A stretch of 64,000 nucleotides of DNA, from the NCBI RefSeq assembly GCF_007644045.2, contig NZ_VMDW02000125.1, positions 20,852 to 84,851 of the forward strand, written 5' to 3'. The translations under genes and the position numbers were made by a program. The DNA is from Vogesella urethralis. Lineage in GTDB: Bacteria; Pseudomonadota; Gammaproteobacteria; Burkholderiales; Chromobacteriaceae. Shown one piece after another: positions 28,612-38,767 of this stretch; position 1 is the first letter of the stretch, and every line of letters begins with the position of its first letter. Below the pieces are notes generated by a model that was given only the letters and a program-made list of their open reading frames with translations, did not search any database and had not been told where the DNA came from.

Positions 28612-29499
28612 TCAGGCCCAATCCGGCGCCATCGCCCGCACGGTATCCAGCACCAGCTGCTTCGGGGCATCGCTGCGCTTTCCGGCGCGCCACGCCATCA
28701 TCACCTCCCACTGCCACAGCGGCAGATCACGGATGGCCAGCTTCACCAGCCGGCCTTCGCGCAGGTCGCGCTTCACCGCCACCTCCGGCATGAAGGTGAG
28801 GAAGCCGTGCTCCATCGCCAGCTCGCGCGCGGCGCTGGCTGGCTGGATGGCGTGCAGCGGGCCGCTAGCGGTACGCTGCTGGCGCAGCAAGGCCAGCAAG
28901 GTATCGCAACCGTCGCCCCAGTACTGCGGCGCCAGCCGCGCGTTGGCCACCTCGGCTAGCGTCAGCTCGCCACGCTGCGCCAGCGGGTGGCGCTTGTGCA
29001 CCACCGGCACGATGGGCGAGCACCAGATGCGCTCCATCTGGATGCCGGCCATCGGCGGGCACTTCAGCACGAAGCCCACCTGTACGCCATCGGTCAGCAA
29101 GCGTTCCATGATGGCAGGCGAATGATCGGTGCTGCAGCGGATCTCGAACGGCGCCTCGGCCAGCGCCACCAGCACCGGGCCAAACACCACCGACGCCAGC
29201 GATGGCAGGCAGGCCAGCGTCAGGCGCGGCAGTGCCGGCACGCCCTGTACCGCGCGGCGGCCATCGTCCAGGATCGCCAATGCCTGCCGCGCAGCCGGCA
29301 GGTACGCCTCGCACGCCGGCGTCGGCACCGCGCCACGGCGATGGCGACGGAACAGCTGCGCCCCCACATTGGCCTCCAGCAGCGCCACGCGCTGGCTCAC
29401 CTGCGGCTGCGACCAGCCGCGCCGTGCTGCCGCCTGGCTAAAGCTGCCGCAATCGACGATATCGATCAACAAGGCGAGGTCATCCAGCGAGATAGCCAT
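28612..29499 (-). CDS. LysR-family transcriptional regulator
   Basis: A 295-residue regulator with N-terminal winged helix-turn-helix (DIVDCGSFSQAAARRGWSQPQVSQRVALLE, residues 14-45) and a C-terminal effector domain. The ATG at 29499 gives MAISLDDLALLIDIVDCGS; a longer start adds six residues without a better ribosome binding site. It is divergent from an MFS exporter gene across 94 bp, which probably holds its operator. An inverted repeat AATGAAG-N6-CTTCATT (29562-29581) lies just before the exporter start. Confidence 0.9.
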   Translation of the reverse strand: MAISLDDLALLIDIVDCGSFSQAAARRGWSQPQVSQRVALLEANVGAQLFRRHRRGAVPTPACEAYLPAARQALAILDDGRRAVQGVPALPRLTLACLPSLASVVFGPVLVALAEAPFEIRCSTDHSPAIMERLLTDGVQVGFVLKCPPMAGIQMERIWCSPIVPVVHKRHPLAQRGELTLAEVANARLAPQYWGDGCDTLLALLRQQRTASGPLHAIQPASAARELAMEHGFLTFMPEVAVKRDLREGRLVKLAIRDLPLWQWEVMMAWRAGKRSDAPKQLVLDTVRAMAPDWA

Positions 29500-29593
29500 A
29501 AAGAAAACCCATAGCAATTATTAGCAGTTAACGGCTTCCATGATAGCTGATGCCGCACCACAATGAAGCACATCCTTCATTCAGGGGCAGATC

Positions 29594-30799
29594 ATGGCTT
29601 CGGCAGAGCAGGCACGGCGCCTGGGCAGGCGTTTCATCATGCTCGACAACATCCTGGTGGTATTCGGCTTTTTCTGCGTGTTTCCGCTGATCAGCCTGCA
29701 TTTTGTCGACCAGCTGGGCTGGGCCGCCGCCGCCGTCGGGCTGGCGCTGGCCATCCGCCAGCTGATGCAGCAGGGACTGGGCTTGCTCGGTGGCTCACTG
29801 GCCGACCGTTACGGCGCCAAACCGCTGATCGTGAGCGGCATGCTGCTGCGCGCCGCCGGTTTTGCCACCATGGCGGCCGCCACCAGCCCGGCGGCACTGG
29901 TGTTTTCCTGTGTGTTGTCGGGCTTGGGCGGCATGCTGTTCGACCCGCCCCGCGCCGCGCTGATCATCAAGCTCACCCGCGCCCGTGAACGCAACCACTT
30001 CTACACGCTGTTGATGATGTGGGAGAGCGCTGCCGCCGTCAGCGGGGCCATGCTCGGCTCCTGGCTGCTGCATTTCGACTTCTGGTGGGTGGGCATGGGC
30101 GGCTGTGCGGTGTTCGTGCTGGCGGCGGCGGCCAACCTGTGGCTATTACCGGCTTACCGCGTCGCCAGCGGCAAAACGTCGCCGCTGGCCTCCATCCGCA
30201 CCGTACTGGGCGATCGCCGCTACATGCAACTGGTACTGACCCTTAGCGGCTACTACGTCCTGGGCGTGCAGATCATGCTGCTGGTGCCCATCGTGCTGAA
30301 GCAGATGGCCGGCACCCCGCAAGTGGTGGGCTGGCTGTACGCCATGGAAACCACGCTGTCGCTGACCCTGTTGTACCCGCTGGCCAAGCTGGGCGAACGC
30401 CACCTCAGCCTGGCGCAGCGCGTGCTGGCCGGCATCGCCCTGATGAGCGTCAGCCTGCTGCTGATGGCGTGGGCGGGCAGCCTGTGGCTGGCCATGCCAC
30501 TACTGGCACTGTTCTATACCGGCAGCCTGATCACCGAACCGGCACGCGAAGCCCTGCTGGCCGGCTACGCCAACAGCGAAGCCCGTGCTGGCTACAGTGG
30601 CACCAGCCGGCTGGGGCTGGCGCTGGGTGGTGCTACCGGCTACCTAGGCGGCGGCTGGCTACTGGACCTGTCGCGCAGCCTGGGGCTGCCGGCCCTGCCG
30701 TGGCTGATGCTGGCCACCATCGGTGCCATCACCTTTTACGCGCTGCAGCGCCAGCTGTTGCCATCGCGCGCGGCGCGCCTGGCGCGGCAGCCCTGTTGA
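29594..30799 (+). CDS. MFS transporter, MdtH-like multidrug efflux
   Basis: A 401-residue inner-membrane protein with about 12 helices. The loop 2-3 motif is GGSLADRYGAKPLIVSG and motif C-like segments follow. The N-terminus (RRLGRRFIMLDNILVVFGFFCVFPLISLHFVDQLGW) closely recalls MdtH/YceL, proton-driven drug exporters of the DHA1 group. No substrate can be read from sequence. It is divergent from a LysR-type gene, a classic regulator-exporter pair, and followed by a 15-bp-stem hairpin (30802-30836). Confidence 0.88.
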   Translation: MASAEQARRLGRRFIMLDNILVVFGFFCVFPLISLHFVDQLGWAAAAVGLALAIRQLMQQGLGLLGGSLADRYGAKPLIVSGMLLRAAGFATMAAATSPAALVFSCVLSGLGGMLFDPPRAALIIKLTRARERNHFYTLLMMWESAAAVSGAMLGSWLLHFDFWWVGMGGCAVFVLAAAANLWLLPAYRVASGKTSPLASIRTVLGDRRYMQLVLTLSGYYVLGVQIMLLVPIVLKQMAGTPQVVGWLYAMETTLSLTLLYPLAKLGERHLSLAQRVLAGIALMSVSLLLMAWAGSLWLAMPLLALFYTGSLITEPAREALLAGYANSEARAGYSGTSRLGLALGGATGYLGGGWLLDLSRSLGLPALPWLMLATIGAITFYALQRQLLPSRAARLARQPC

Positions 30800-30801
30800 A
30801 G

Positions 30802-30836
30802 CGGTGCTGGCAGAACGCAGTGTTCTGCCAGCACCG
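30802..30836 (+). terminator. Hairpin after the MFS gene, T-run lacking
   Basis: Perfect 15-bp stem CGGTGCTGGCAGAAC, loop GCAGT, 3 bases after the stop. No U-tract follows, so it may protect the 3' end rather than terminate; a real terminator is 15 bases further on. Confidence 0.6.
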
Positions 30837-30850
30837 ATGCACGCCCCCAG

Positions 30851-30888
30851 ACGCAAAAAAACCGCATCGGAAGATGCGGTTTTTGCGT
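30851..30888. terminator. Bidirectional terminator between the MFS and cold-shock genes
   Basis: A7 run, ACCGCATC-GGAA-GATGCGGT, T4. It serves the MFS gene from the left and the cold-shock gene from the right. Confidence 0.9.
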
Positions 30889-30927
30889 ACGACATCAAGG
30901 TCGTCACATCAGGAAGGCAGCTTGCGC

Positions 30928-31131
30928 TTAGGCCTTCTGGATGTTGGAAGCTTGTTTGCCTTTCGGGCCTTGCACCACGTCAAAGCTTACGCGCTGGCCT
31001 TCGGTCAGCGACTTGAAGCCTTGCATGTTGATCGCGGAGAAGTGCGCGAACAGGTCATCACCGCCTTCGTCCGGAGTGATGAAGCCGAAACCTTTAGCGT
31101 CGTTGAACCACTTAACAATACCAGTTGCCAT
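30928..31131 (-). CDS. Cold-shock protein (CspA family)
   Basis: A 67-residue single cold-shock domain that binds single-stranded RNA and DNA. RNP1 is KGFGFITP and RNP2 is LFAHFSAI. The start [17 protein letters not shown] is typical; AAGGA lies 10 bases upstream. It is divergent from clpS. Whether it is cold-induced cannot be told: the upstream 230 bp show no obvious cold-box leader. Confidence 0.94.
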   Translation of the reverse strand: MATGIVKWFNDAKGFGFITPDEGGDDLFAHFSAINMQGFKSLTEGQRVSFDVVQGPKGKQASNIQKA

Positions 31132-31363
31132 GTGTAACTATCCTTGCATGCATAAAGTAAACAGGGTGGTGAGTCCTAGCGTTTCGAGCTTACACGCTGC
31201 AGCAGGTATGGGTGACACACAGCCAGCGATGCAAACCAAGCACCGTCTGTATTTCTACCCGTAGCATGTGACAACGTCAAGACACCAAGCCAAAAGTTCA
31301 GGGCTTGAAAAACCCGGTATCCGAACCAAAATTGAATTAAGCGCGAATTCGCAGAAGGTTCCC

Positions 31364-31672
31364 ATGTCTACGCAGTACAAGGATGATGTGTCGGTCGACG
31401 CTCAGAAAGCCACGACCAAACCCCCACCGCTGTATAAGGTATTGTTATTAAACGACGATTTCACCCCAATGGACTTTGTCGTTGATGTACTGCAGCATTT
31501 CTTTCACATGAACGCTGAAAAGGCGACAACCGTGATGCTGCAGGTGCACAATCAGGGCAAGGGACTTTGTGGCATTTACACCAAAGACATTGCCGCCACC
31601 AAGGTAGAGCAAGTGACGCAGTACGCACAAACGCACCAGCATCCACTGCAGTGTGTCATGGAGGAAAACTGA
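31364..31672 (+). CDS. clpS: ATP-dependent Clp protease adaptor ClpS
   Basis: A 102-residue N-end-rule adaptor that delivers substrates with Leu, Phe, Tyr or Trp at the N-terminus to ClpAP. The binding pocket motif [20 protein letters not shown] and the [16 protein letters not shown] segment are present. The ATG at 31364 is preceded by AGAAGG; upstream in-frame sequence is not conserved-looking. Its TGA overlaps the clpA ATG (ATGATG), so the pair is translationally coupled. Confidence 0.96.
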   Translation: MSTQYKDDVSVDAQKATTKPPPLYKVLLLNDDFTPMDFVVDVLQHFFHMNAEKATTVMLQVHNQGKGLCGIYTKDIAATKVEQVTQYAQTHQHPLQCVMEEN

Positions 31673-33954
31673 TGATTGCCCAAGAACTGGAAGTCAGCCT
31701 GCACATGGCCTTTATGGATGCACGCCGCAAACGGCACGAGTTCATCAGCGTGGAGCACCTGCTCCTGGCGATGACCGACAACCCGTCTGCCGCCGAAGTC
31801 CTCCGCGCCTGCGGCGCCAACATCGACCAGCTGAAGAAGCAGCTGGGGGACTTTATCGACGAACACACCCCCACCGTGCCTGGTGAAGCCGAGGTGGAAA
31901 CCCAGCCCACACTGGGCTTCCAGCGCGTGATCCAGCGCGCCATCCTGCACGTGCAATCGTCCGGCAAGAAGGAAGTGACCGGGGCCAATATCCTGGTGGC
32001 CATCTTCGGCGAGAAAGACTCGCACGCCGTGTACTACCTGCACCAGCAAGGTATCTCGCGCCTGGACGTGGTGAATTTCATCTCGCACGGCATTACCAAG
32101 CAGAGCTCCAAACCGGCTGCCGGCCAGGATTCCCATCACGACAGCTCCGGCGAAAGTGATAGCGAGGACAGCAACAACGCCCCGGGCGGTGCGCTGGAAA
32201 ACTACACGCAAAACCTCAACCAGTTTGCCCGTGATGGCCGCATCGACCCGCTGATCGGCCGCGAGCACGAGGTAGAGCGTGTTATCCAGATCCTGTGCCG
32301 TCGCCGCAAGAACAACCCGCTGCTGGTGGGCGAAGCCGGCGTGGGCAAGACCGCCATTGCCGAAGGCCTGGCGCGCCGTATCGTAGCCGGCGAGGTGCCC
32401 GAGGTACTGGCCAAAGCCACCGTCTACTCGCTGGACATGGGCGCCCTGCTGGCCGGCACCAAATACCGTGGCGACTTCGAACAGCGCCTGAAACAGGTGA
32501 TCAAGCAACTGGCAGAAGACAGCCACGCCATCCTGTTCATCGACGAGATTCACACCCTGATCGGTGCTGGCGCCGCCTCCGGCGGCACGCTGGACGCGTC
32601 CAACCTGCTGAAACCGGCGCTGTCCAACGGTAGCCTGCGTTGCATCGGTGCCACCACCTACACCGAGTACCGCGGCATCTTCGAAAAAGACAGCGCACTG
32701 TCGCGCCGCTTCCAGAAGATCGACGTGCCGGAACCGTCGGTGGAGCAGACGATCGAGATCCTGAAGGGGCTGAAGAGCCGCTTCGAGGCACACCACGGCG
32801 TCAAGTACACGTTGGCCGCGTTGTCTACCGCCGCCGAGCTGTCGGCGCGTTACATCAACGACCGTCACCTGCCGGACAAGGCCATCGACGTGATCGACGA
32901 AGCCGGTGCCGCGCAGAAGATCCTGCCGAAGTCGAAGCAGAAAAAGGTGATCAACAAGGCCGAAATCGAGGAGATCATCGCCAAGATCGCCCGCATTCCG
33001 GCCAAGAACATCAGCAGCGACGACCGCAATGTACTGAAGAACCTGGACCGCGACCTGAAAAACGTGGTGTTTGGCCAGGACAAGGCCATCGATGCGCTGG
33101 CCGCTGCCATCAAGATGTCGCGCTCCGGCCTGGGTAACCCCAACAAGCCGATCGGCTCCTTCCTGTTCTCCGGCCCCACCGGCGTCGGCAAGACCGAGGT
33201 GGCCAAGCAACTGGCCTACTTCCTGGGTGTCGAGCTGCTGCGTTTCGATATGTCCGAGTACATGGAACGCCACGCCGTCAGCCGCCTGATCGGCGCGCCA
33301 CCGGGCTACGTCGGCTTCGAACAGGGCGGCCTGCTGACCGAGCAGATCACCAAGCACCCGTACGCGGTGCTGCTGCTGGACGAGATCGAGAAAGCGCACC
33401 CGGACATCTTCAACGTGCTGCTGCAGGTGATGGACCACGGCACGCTGACCGACAACAATGGCCGCAAGGCGGATTTCCGCAACGTGGTGATCATCATGAC
33501 CACCAACGCCGGTGCCGAGTCGCTGTCCAAGTCGTCGATCGGTTTTACCGGCAGCAAGCAGGCCGGCGACGAAATGGCCGACATCAAGCGCCTGTTCAGC
33601 CCGGAGTTCCGCAACCGGCTGGATGCCATCATCCCGTTCGGCATGCTGAACGAGGAGATCATCCTGCAGGTGGTGGACAAGTTCCTGATGCAGCTGGAAC
33701 AGCAACTGTCCGACAAGAAAGTGGAAATCCACTTCAGCGACAGCCTGCGCAAGCACCTGGCGAAGAAAGGTTTCGACCCGCTGATGGGCGCCCGCCCGAT
33801 GGCGCGCCTGATCCAGGACACCATCCGCAAGGCGCTGGCCGACGAGCTGTTGTTCGGCCGCTTGGCGGGCGGTGGCGAGGTGACAGTCGAGCTGACCGCC
33901 GAAGAGAAGGTGGAGCTGGTCTTCCACGAAACCGCCGAGGCTGCTGCCGTCTAA
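31672..33954 (+). CDS. clpA: ATP-dependent Clp protease ATP-binding subunit ClpA
   Basis: A 760-residue AAA+ unfoldase that feeds ClpP. The double Clp N-domain (1-145, [19 protein letters not shown]) is followed by AAA module 1 (Walker [14 protein letters not shown], Walker [15 protein letters not shown]) and module 2 ([27 protein letters not shown]). A His/Ser/Asp-rich linker (about 145-180) separates the N-domain from module 1. The ATG overlaps the clpS stop. It ends on a strong terminator at 33969-33996. clpP is not in the window. Confidence 0.96.
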   Translation: MIAQELEVSLHMAFMDARRKRHEFISVEHLLLAMTDNPSAAEVLRACGANIDQLKKQLGDFIDEHTPTVPGEAEVETQPTLGFQRVIQRAILHVQSSGKKEVTGANILVAIFGEKDSHAVYYLHQQGISRLDVVNFISHGITKQSSKPAAGQDSHHDSSGESDSEDSNNAPGGALENYTQNLNQFARDGRIDPLIGREHEVERVIQILCRRRKNNPLLVGEAGVGKTAIAEGLARRIVAGEVPEVLAKATVYSLDMGALLAGTKYRGDFEQRLKQVIKQLAEDSHAILFIDEIHTLIGAGAASGGTLDASNLLKPALSNGSLRCIGATTYTEYRGIFEKDSALSRRFQKIDVPEPSVEQTIEILKGLKSRFEAHHGVKYTLAALSTAAELSARYINDRHLPDKAIDVIDEAGAAQKILPKSKQKKVINKAEIEEIIAKIARIPAKNISSDDRNVLKNLDRDLKNVVFGQDKAIDALAAAIKMSRSGLGNPNKPIGSFLFSGPTGVGKTEVAKQLAYFLGVELLRFDMSEYMERHAVSRLIGAPPGYVGFEQGGLLTEQITKHPYAVLLLDEIEKAHPDIFNVLLQVMDHGTLTDNNGRKADFRNVVIIMTTNAGAESLSKSSIGFTGSKQAGDEMADIKRLFSPEFRNRLDAIIPFGMLNEEIILQVVDKFLMQLEQQLSDKKVEIHFSDSLRKHLAKKGFDPLMGARPMARLIQDTIRKALADELLFGRLAGGGEVTVELTAEEKVELVFHETAEAAAV

Positions 33955-33968
33955 GCTGGCCACACGCC

Positions 33969-33996
33969 AAAAGCCCCGCGTTTGCGGGGCTTTTTT
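33969..33996 (+). terminator. Rho-independent terminator of clpSA
   Basis: AAAAGCCCCGC-GTTT-GCGGGGCTTTT plus T2, 15 bases after the clpA stop. Confidence 0.93.
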
Positions 33997-34057
33997 GTTG
34001 CCGGCCCACGGCTTGCGGCCAACCTTGCCACCGGCAGCGCCAGGGTTGGCCAACAAC

Positions 34058-34087
34058 AACAAGGCCCGCCGGATGGCGGGCCTTGTT
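34058..34087 (-). terminator. Terminator-like hairpin downstream of thrC
   Basis: 13-bp stem AACAAGGCCCGCC with loop GGAT, 24 bases after the thrC stop. The U-tract is short on this strand. Confidence 0.7.
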
Positions 34088-34110
34088 CGTCATGCAAAAC
34101 GACTAGCGCC

Positions 34111-35517
34111 TTAAGCCAAGGCTTGGCGCACGTAGGCTTTCACCGCGTCGGCGTCGGCGTCGAACACCGTTACCTTTTGCGGCAGGTCTTCCAGCCCCTC
34201 GAAGCCGGCCGGACGCGGTGCGTCGCGGTTCAGCGCCTCGCGGATGGTGTCGGCAAACTTGGCCGGCAGCGCGGTTTCCAGGCAGACGATGGTCTCACCC
34301 GGCAGGCGCACTTCGCGCGCCACCTTGATGCCATCAGCGGTGTGGGTGTCCACCACCACCTGGTCTTCGGCGTCCACGGTGCGGATGGTGGCCAGGCGGT
34401 CGGCGTGGCTGCTCTTGCCGGACACAAAACCGAACTGCTCGCGGATCTGCGCCAGCTTGTCGCCCAGGTCGAAACCACGGCCGGCGTCCACTTCGGCCCA
34501 CAGCGCGGCCACGGCAGCGCCGTCACGGCCCAGCAGGTCGAACACGAAACGCTCGAAGTTGGACGCCTTGGAGATGTCCATCGACGGGCTGGACGTTACC
34601 CAGGTATTAGCGGTGCCACGCGGCTGGTAGCGGCCGGTCTTGAAGAACTCGTCCAGCACGTCGTTCTCGTTGGTGGCCACGATCAGGCGTTGCACCGGCA
34701 GACCCATCTGGCGGGCGATGTGGCCGGCGCAGACGTTGCCGAAGTTGCCGGACGGCACGCAGAAGCTGACTTGCTCGTCGTTGCTGCTGGTGGCGTTGAA
34801 GTAGCCCTTGAAGTAGTACACCACCTGCGCCACCACACGTGCCCAGTTGATGGAGTTGACGGTGCCGATCTTGTACTGGTTTTTGAAGGCGTGGTCGTTC
34901 TGCACCGCCTTCACGATATCCTGGCAATCGTCGAACATGCCCTTGATGGCAATGTTGTGGATGTTGGCGTCCTGCAGGCTGTACATCTGCGCGCGCTGGA
35001 ACGGACTCATCAGGCCGTCCGGGCTCAGCATGAACACGTTGATGCCCTGCTTGCCGCGCATCGCGTACTCGGCCGCCGAACCGGTATCGCCGGAGGTGGC
35101 GCCTACGATGTTCAGCTGTTCGCCCTTCTTGGCCAGCACGTACTCGAACAGGTTGCCCAGGAACTGCATGGCCATGTCCTTGAACGCCAGCGTCGGGCCG
35201 TTGGACAGTTCCAGGATGACCAGGCCGTCGTGCAGGCGCTTCACCGGGGTGATGGCCTCGCTGCCGTATACCTCGGCAGTGTAGGTGCGGTCCAGGATGG
35301 CTTTGAGGTCGGCTTCCGGAATATCGGTAGCAAACAGGCGGATGATCTCGAACGCCAGCTCGGCGTAGGACAGGTCGCGCCAGGCGTCCAGCTGGGCGCG
35401 GCCAACCTGCGGGTAGCTTTCCGGCAGCGCCAGGCCGCCATCCGGCGCCAGGCCCATCAGGATGGTGTCGGAGAAAGCAAGCGGCGCCATGCCGCCACGG
35501 GTGCTGATGTATTTCAT
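34111..35517 (-). CDS. thrC: Threonine synthase
   Basis: A 468-residue PLP enzyme converting O-phosphohomoserine to threonine. The PLP lysine is in NGPTLAFKDMAMQFLGN and the phosphate-binding loop is VGATSGDTGSAAEYAMRG. The length and SFCVPSGNFGNVCAGHIARQMG segment fit the longer bacterial/fungal class. The ATG at 35517 follows the small lipoprotein gene stop by one base, so it is the last gene of a hom-lipoprotein-thrC operon. Confidence 0.96.
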   Translation of the reverse strand: MKYISTRGGMAPLAFSDTILMGLAPDGGLALPESYPQVGRAQLDAWRDLSYAELAFEIIRLFATDIPEADLKAILDRTYTAEVYGSEAITPVKRLHDGLVILELSNGPTLAFKDMAMQFLGNLFEYVLAKKGEQLNIVGATSGDTGSAAEYAMRGKQGINVFMLSPDGLMSPFQRAQMYSLQDANIHNIAIKGMFDDCQDIVKAVQNDHAFKNQYKIGTVNSINWARVVAQVVYYFKGYFNATSSNDEQVSFCVPSGNFGNVCAGHIARQMGLPVQRLIVATNENDVLDEFFKTGRYQPRGTANTWVTSSPSMDISKASNFERFVFDLLGRDGAAVAALWAEVDAGRGFDLGDKLAQIREQFGFVSGKSSHADRLATIRTVDAEDQVVVDTHTADGIKVAREVRLPGETIVCLETALPAKFADTIREALNRDAPRPAGFEGLEDLPQKVTVFDADADAVKAYVRQALA

Positions 35518-35518
35518 G

Positions 35519-35842
35519 TTATCGAACCAGAGTATTCAGGCATTGCAGGCCCACGTTCAGCAGGCGCCCCTGCCAGGCGGGGTCGGCCAGGACATCCTTG
35601 CCCTTGGCCGATACCTCCAGCAGCTCGCTGTTGCTGAGGCCGGACACCAGCTTGTCGCTGGCGCAGCTGCAATAGCCGTTGATCTTGCTTTGCGAGCTCA
35701 ACAAGGGCAGCAGCGGCGTGCTGGCGATCTTGCTTTTGCAGGCGTCGTTCATGCGGTCCTGCGCCAGCTGGCGCGGGGCTAGGCTGGCACAACCCGCCAG
35801 CAAGGTGCTGGCGGCCAACAGGGCAAGCAGGCGCTTAGCCAT
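35519..35842 (-). CDS. Small putative lipoprotein between hom and thrC
   Basis: A 107-residue protein with a lipoprotein signal, MAKRLLALLAASTLLAGCAS, where LAGC is the lipobox. The mature part contains three more cysteines (DACKSK, YCSCASD, LQCLN) but no domain I recognise. Its ATG lies inside the last codons of hom (8-base overlap) and its stop is one base from the thrC start, so it is translated with the threonine genes. The context suggests no obvious role in amino-acid synthesis. Confidence 0.85.
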   Translation of the reverse strand: MAKRLLALLAASTLLAGCASLAPRQLAQDRMNDACKSKIASTPLLPLLSSQSKINGYCSCASDKLVSGLSNSELLEVSAKGKDVLADPAWQGRLLNVGLQCLNTLVR

Positions 35843-37145
35843 TGAGCTCTTCCATGCGCAGGCGCACTACCTTGCCGGCTACGCTGTCCAGCGCCTCGAT
35901 GGCGGCAATGGCGGCGTTGGCGGCTTTTTCCAGCACGCGGTGCGTCAGGATCACGATCTCGGCGGAGCCATCGGCGGCGGAGCCTTTCTGGATCAGCGCT
36001 TCGATGGAGATGCCGTTCTCGGCCAGCAGGCGGGTGATGTCGGCCATCACGCCGGCGCGGTCCACCGCCTGGATACGCAGGTAGTAGCTGCTGACCACCT
36101 CGCCCATCGGCAGGATGGGCAGGTCTTTCAGCTGGTCCGGCTGGAAGGCCAGGTGCGGCACGCGGTGTTCCGGGTCGGACGTCAGCAGGCGGGCCACGTC
36201 GACAATATCGGCCACCACGGCCGAGGCGGTGGGCAGCGCGCCGGCGCCCGGGCCGTTGAACAGCGCCTGGCCGATGGCATCACCACGTACCAGTACCGCG
36301 TTCATCACGCCGTTCACGTTGGCGATCAGCTGCTGCTCGGGGATCAGCGTCGGGTGCACGCGCAGCTCCACGCCTTGCGCGGTACGACGGGTGAGGCCCA
36401 GCAGCTTGACGCGGTAGCCCAGCTCTTCAGCGTACTGGATGTCCTTGCCGGCCAGTTGGCTGATGCCTTCCAGGTAACACTGGTCGAAGTGCATCGGGAT
36501 GCCGAAGGCGATGGCGGCCATGATGGTGAGCTTGTGGCCGGCGTCGTGGCCTTCCACGTCGAAGGTGGGGTCGGCTTCGGCGTAGCCCAGCGCTTGCGCC
36601 TCTTTCAGCACGTCGGCGAAGTCGGCGCCCTTGTCGCGCATCTCGCTGAGAATGAAGTTGGAGGTGCCGTTGATGATGCCAGCCAACCATTCGATGCGGT
36701 TGGCCGACAGGCCTTCGCGCAGCGCCTTGATGATGGGAATGCCGCCGGCTACCGCCGCTTCAAACGCCACCATCACGCCTTTTTCCTGCGCGCGGGCAAA
36801 AATCTCGTTGCCGTGTACGGCCAGCAGCTTCTTGTTGGCGGTGACCACGTGCTTGCCGTTGGCGATGGCCTGCAGCACCAGCTCCTTGGCCACGGTATCG
36901 CCACCGATCAGCTCGACCACGATGTCCACGTCCGGGTGGTTCACCACGGCGAAGGCGTCGGCCACCACGGTGACGTCGGCACCCACCAGCTCGCGGGCTT
37001 GTTCCACATTGCGGCGGGAAGCGATGGTGAGGCGGATGTCGCGACCGGCGCGACGGCTGATTTCTTCCGCGTTACGCTTCAATACGGTGGCGACACCGCC
37101 ACCGACTGTTCCCACCCCCATCAGGCCAATATTGATCGGCTTCAT
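35835..37145 (-). CDS. hom: Homoserine dehydrogenase
   Basis: A 436-residue NAD(P)-dependent enzyme reducing aspartate semialdehyde to homoserine. The Rossmann motif GLMGVGTVGGGVATVL is at the N-terminus, the catalytic segment SGIINGTSNFILSEM-like (AGIINGTSNFIL) lies near 200, and a C-terminal ACT domain (SSYYLRIQAVDRAGVMADI, from about 350) allows threonine feedback. CAGGAGT is 7 bases before the ATG. It leads the hom-lipoprotein-thrC operon. Confidence 0.96.
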   Translation of the reverse strand: MKPINIGLMGVGTVGGGVATVLKRNAEEISRRAGRDIRLTIASRRNVEQARELVGADVTVVADAFAVVNHPDVDIVVELIGGDTVAKELVLQAIANGKHVVTANKKLLAVHGNEIFARAQEKGVMVAFEAAVAGGIPIIKALREGLSANRIEWLAGIINGTSNFILSEMRDKGADFADVLKEAQALGYAEADPTFDVEGHDAGHKLTIMAAIAFGIPMHFDQCYLEGISQLAGKDIQYAEELGYRVKLLGLTRRTAQGVELRVHPTLIPEQQLIANVNGVMNAVLVRGDAIGQALFNGPGAGALPTASAVVADIVDVARLLTSDPEHRVPHLAFQPDQLKDLPILPMGEVVSSYYLRIQAVDRAGVMADITRLLAENGISIEALIQKGSAADGSAEIVILTHRVLEKAANAAIAAIEALDSVAGKVVRLRMEELNG

Positions 37146-37280
37146 TCGTGAATACTCCTGCTGTTTCGGTTTTCAAATTTCCCTGGCACGTCGGCCTGCT
37201 GCCGCTGGCAGCTGCTGGTTCTGTTGCCCAGCTTGTTATCGCTTTGCTGCGGCCAACCCGGCGGGTTGACCGCAGACAGC

Positions 37281-37306
37281 ACAAAGGGGCGCGCACGCCC
37301 CTTTGT
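37281..37306 (-). terminator. Hairpin downstream of alaA
   Basis: ACAAAGGGGCG-CGCA-CGCCCCTTTGT, 69 bases after the alaA stop and upstream of hom. The U-tract is weak. Confidence 0.65.
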
Positions 37307-37374
37307 TCAATGATGCCTCGCCCGCGCCTGGCGCTTGACCAGACGGTGTTTCAGTGCGGCGCGGACGAGTAGGT

Positions 37375-38604
37375 TCATGCGGTACCGTGGCGTTTGCGGT
37401 AGTTTTCCAGGAAGCGGGCGATGCGGCCGATAGCTTCGGTCAGATCGTCGCTATTGGGTAGGAATACCACGCGGAAGTGATCCGGCGCAATCCAGTTGAA
37501 GCCACTGCCCTGCACCAGCAACACGCGCTCTTGCTGCAGCAGCTCCAGGATGAACTGCTGGTCGTCTTCGATAGGGTAAACCGCCGGGTCCAGACGCGGG
37601 AACAGGTACAGCGCGCCTTGCGGCTTGACGCAGCTTACCCCCGGAATGTCGGTGAGCAGCTTGTACGCCAGGTCGCGCTGGCGCGCCAGGCGGCCGCCCG
37701 GCGCCACCAGATCGTCGATGCTCTGGTAGCCGCCCAGCGCGGTCTGGATGGCGTACTGCGCCGGCACGTTGGCGCACAGGCGCATCGAGGCCAGCATGTT
37801 CAGGCCTTCGATATAGTCCTTGGCGCGACGCTTGTCGCCGGACAGGATCATCCAGCCGGCGCGGTAGCCGCAGGCACGGTAGTTTTTGGACAAGCCGTTG
37901 AAGGTGCACACCATCAGGTCCGGCGCCAGCGAGGCGATGGAAGTGTGGGTGGCGCCGTCGTACAGCACCTTGTCGTAGATTTCGTCGGCGTACAGCAGCA
38001 GGCCGAATTCACGCGCCACGTCTACCAGCTGCTGCAGTACGTGGTCGGGGTACAGCGCGCCGGTGGGGTTGTTCGGGTTGATGATCACCAGCGCCTTGGT
38101 ACGCGGCGTGATCTTGGCGCGGATGTCGGCGATGGACGGCATCCAGCCGTCGTTTTCGTCGCACAGGTAGTGCACCGGCTGGCCGCCGGCCAGGCTGACG
38201 GCGGCGGTCCACAGCGGGTAATCCGGCGCCGGCACCAGCACCTCGTCGCCGTTGTCCAGCAGCGCCTGCATCGCCATCACGATCAGCTCGGACACGCCGT
38301 TGCCGATGTAGATGTCTTCCATGCCCACCTGCGGCAGGTGCTTCTGCTGCGCGTAGTGCATGATGGCCTTGCGCGCGGCAAACAGGCCTTTGGAATCACA
38401 GTAACCGGACGCGTTCTGCAGGTTGACGATGACGTCCTCGATGATCTCGTCCGGGGCGAAGAAACCGAAGGGCGCCGGGTTGCCGATGTTCAGCTTGATG
38501 ATGCGGTGGCCTTCTTCCTCCATCCGCTTGGCGTGTTCGAGCACCGGGCCGCGAATGTCGTAGCAGACGTTGGCAAGTTTCTGGGATTTCTGGATAGGCT
38601 GCAT
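37375..38604 (-). CDS. alaA: Glutamate-pyruvate aminotransferase AlaA
   Basis: A 409-residue class I PLP aminotransferase, almost collinear with E. coli AlaA (YfbQ) from NVCYDIRGPVLEHAKR onward. The PLP lysine is in FNGLSKNYRACGYRAGWM, and NPNNPTGALY and DEIYDKVLYD are conserved. It makes alanine from pyruvate and glutamate. Transcribed towards hom with a 230-bp gap that contains a hairpin. It is divergent from the Mth938-domain gene across 163 bp. Confidence 0.94.
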   Translation of the reverse strand: MQPIQKSQKLANVCYDIRGPVLEHAKRMEEEGHRIIKLNIGNPAPFGFFAPDEIIEDVIVNLQNASGYCDSKGLFAARKAIMHYAQQKHLPQVGMEDIYIGNGVSELIVMAMQALLDNGDEVLVPAPDYPLWTAAVSLAGGQPVHYLCDENDGWMPSIADIRAKITPRTKALVIINPNNPTGALYPDHVLQQLVDVAREFGLLLYADEIYDKVLYDGATHTSIASLAPDLMVCTFNGLSKNYRACGYRAGWMILSGDKRRAKDYIEGLNMLASMRLCANVPAQYAIQTALGGYQSIDDLVAPGGRLARQRDLAYKLLTDIPGVSCVKPQGALYLFPRLDPAVYPIEDDQQFILELLQQERVLLVQGSGFNWIAPDHFRVVFLPNSDDLTEAIGRIARFLENYRKRHGTA

Positions 38605-38767
38605 GAGGGGTATTACCGTCTTCTGCGGTGGCGTGCGCCACCTGTCGTTTGTCCTGTGGTCTGCCGCAAGCGGCGGGCGTATCCGGCCCTGGCTTTCCGG
38701 CCAGGCGGGGTATAATCCTATCCCAATCCGTGGTGCACTGCACTACACCCGCCAACAGGATTTCATC

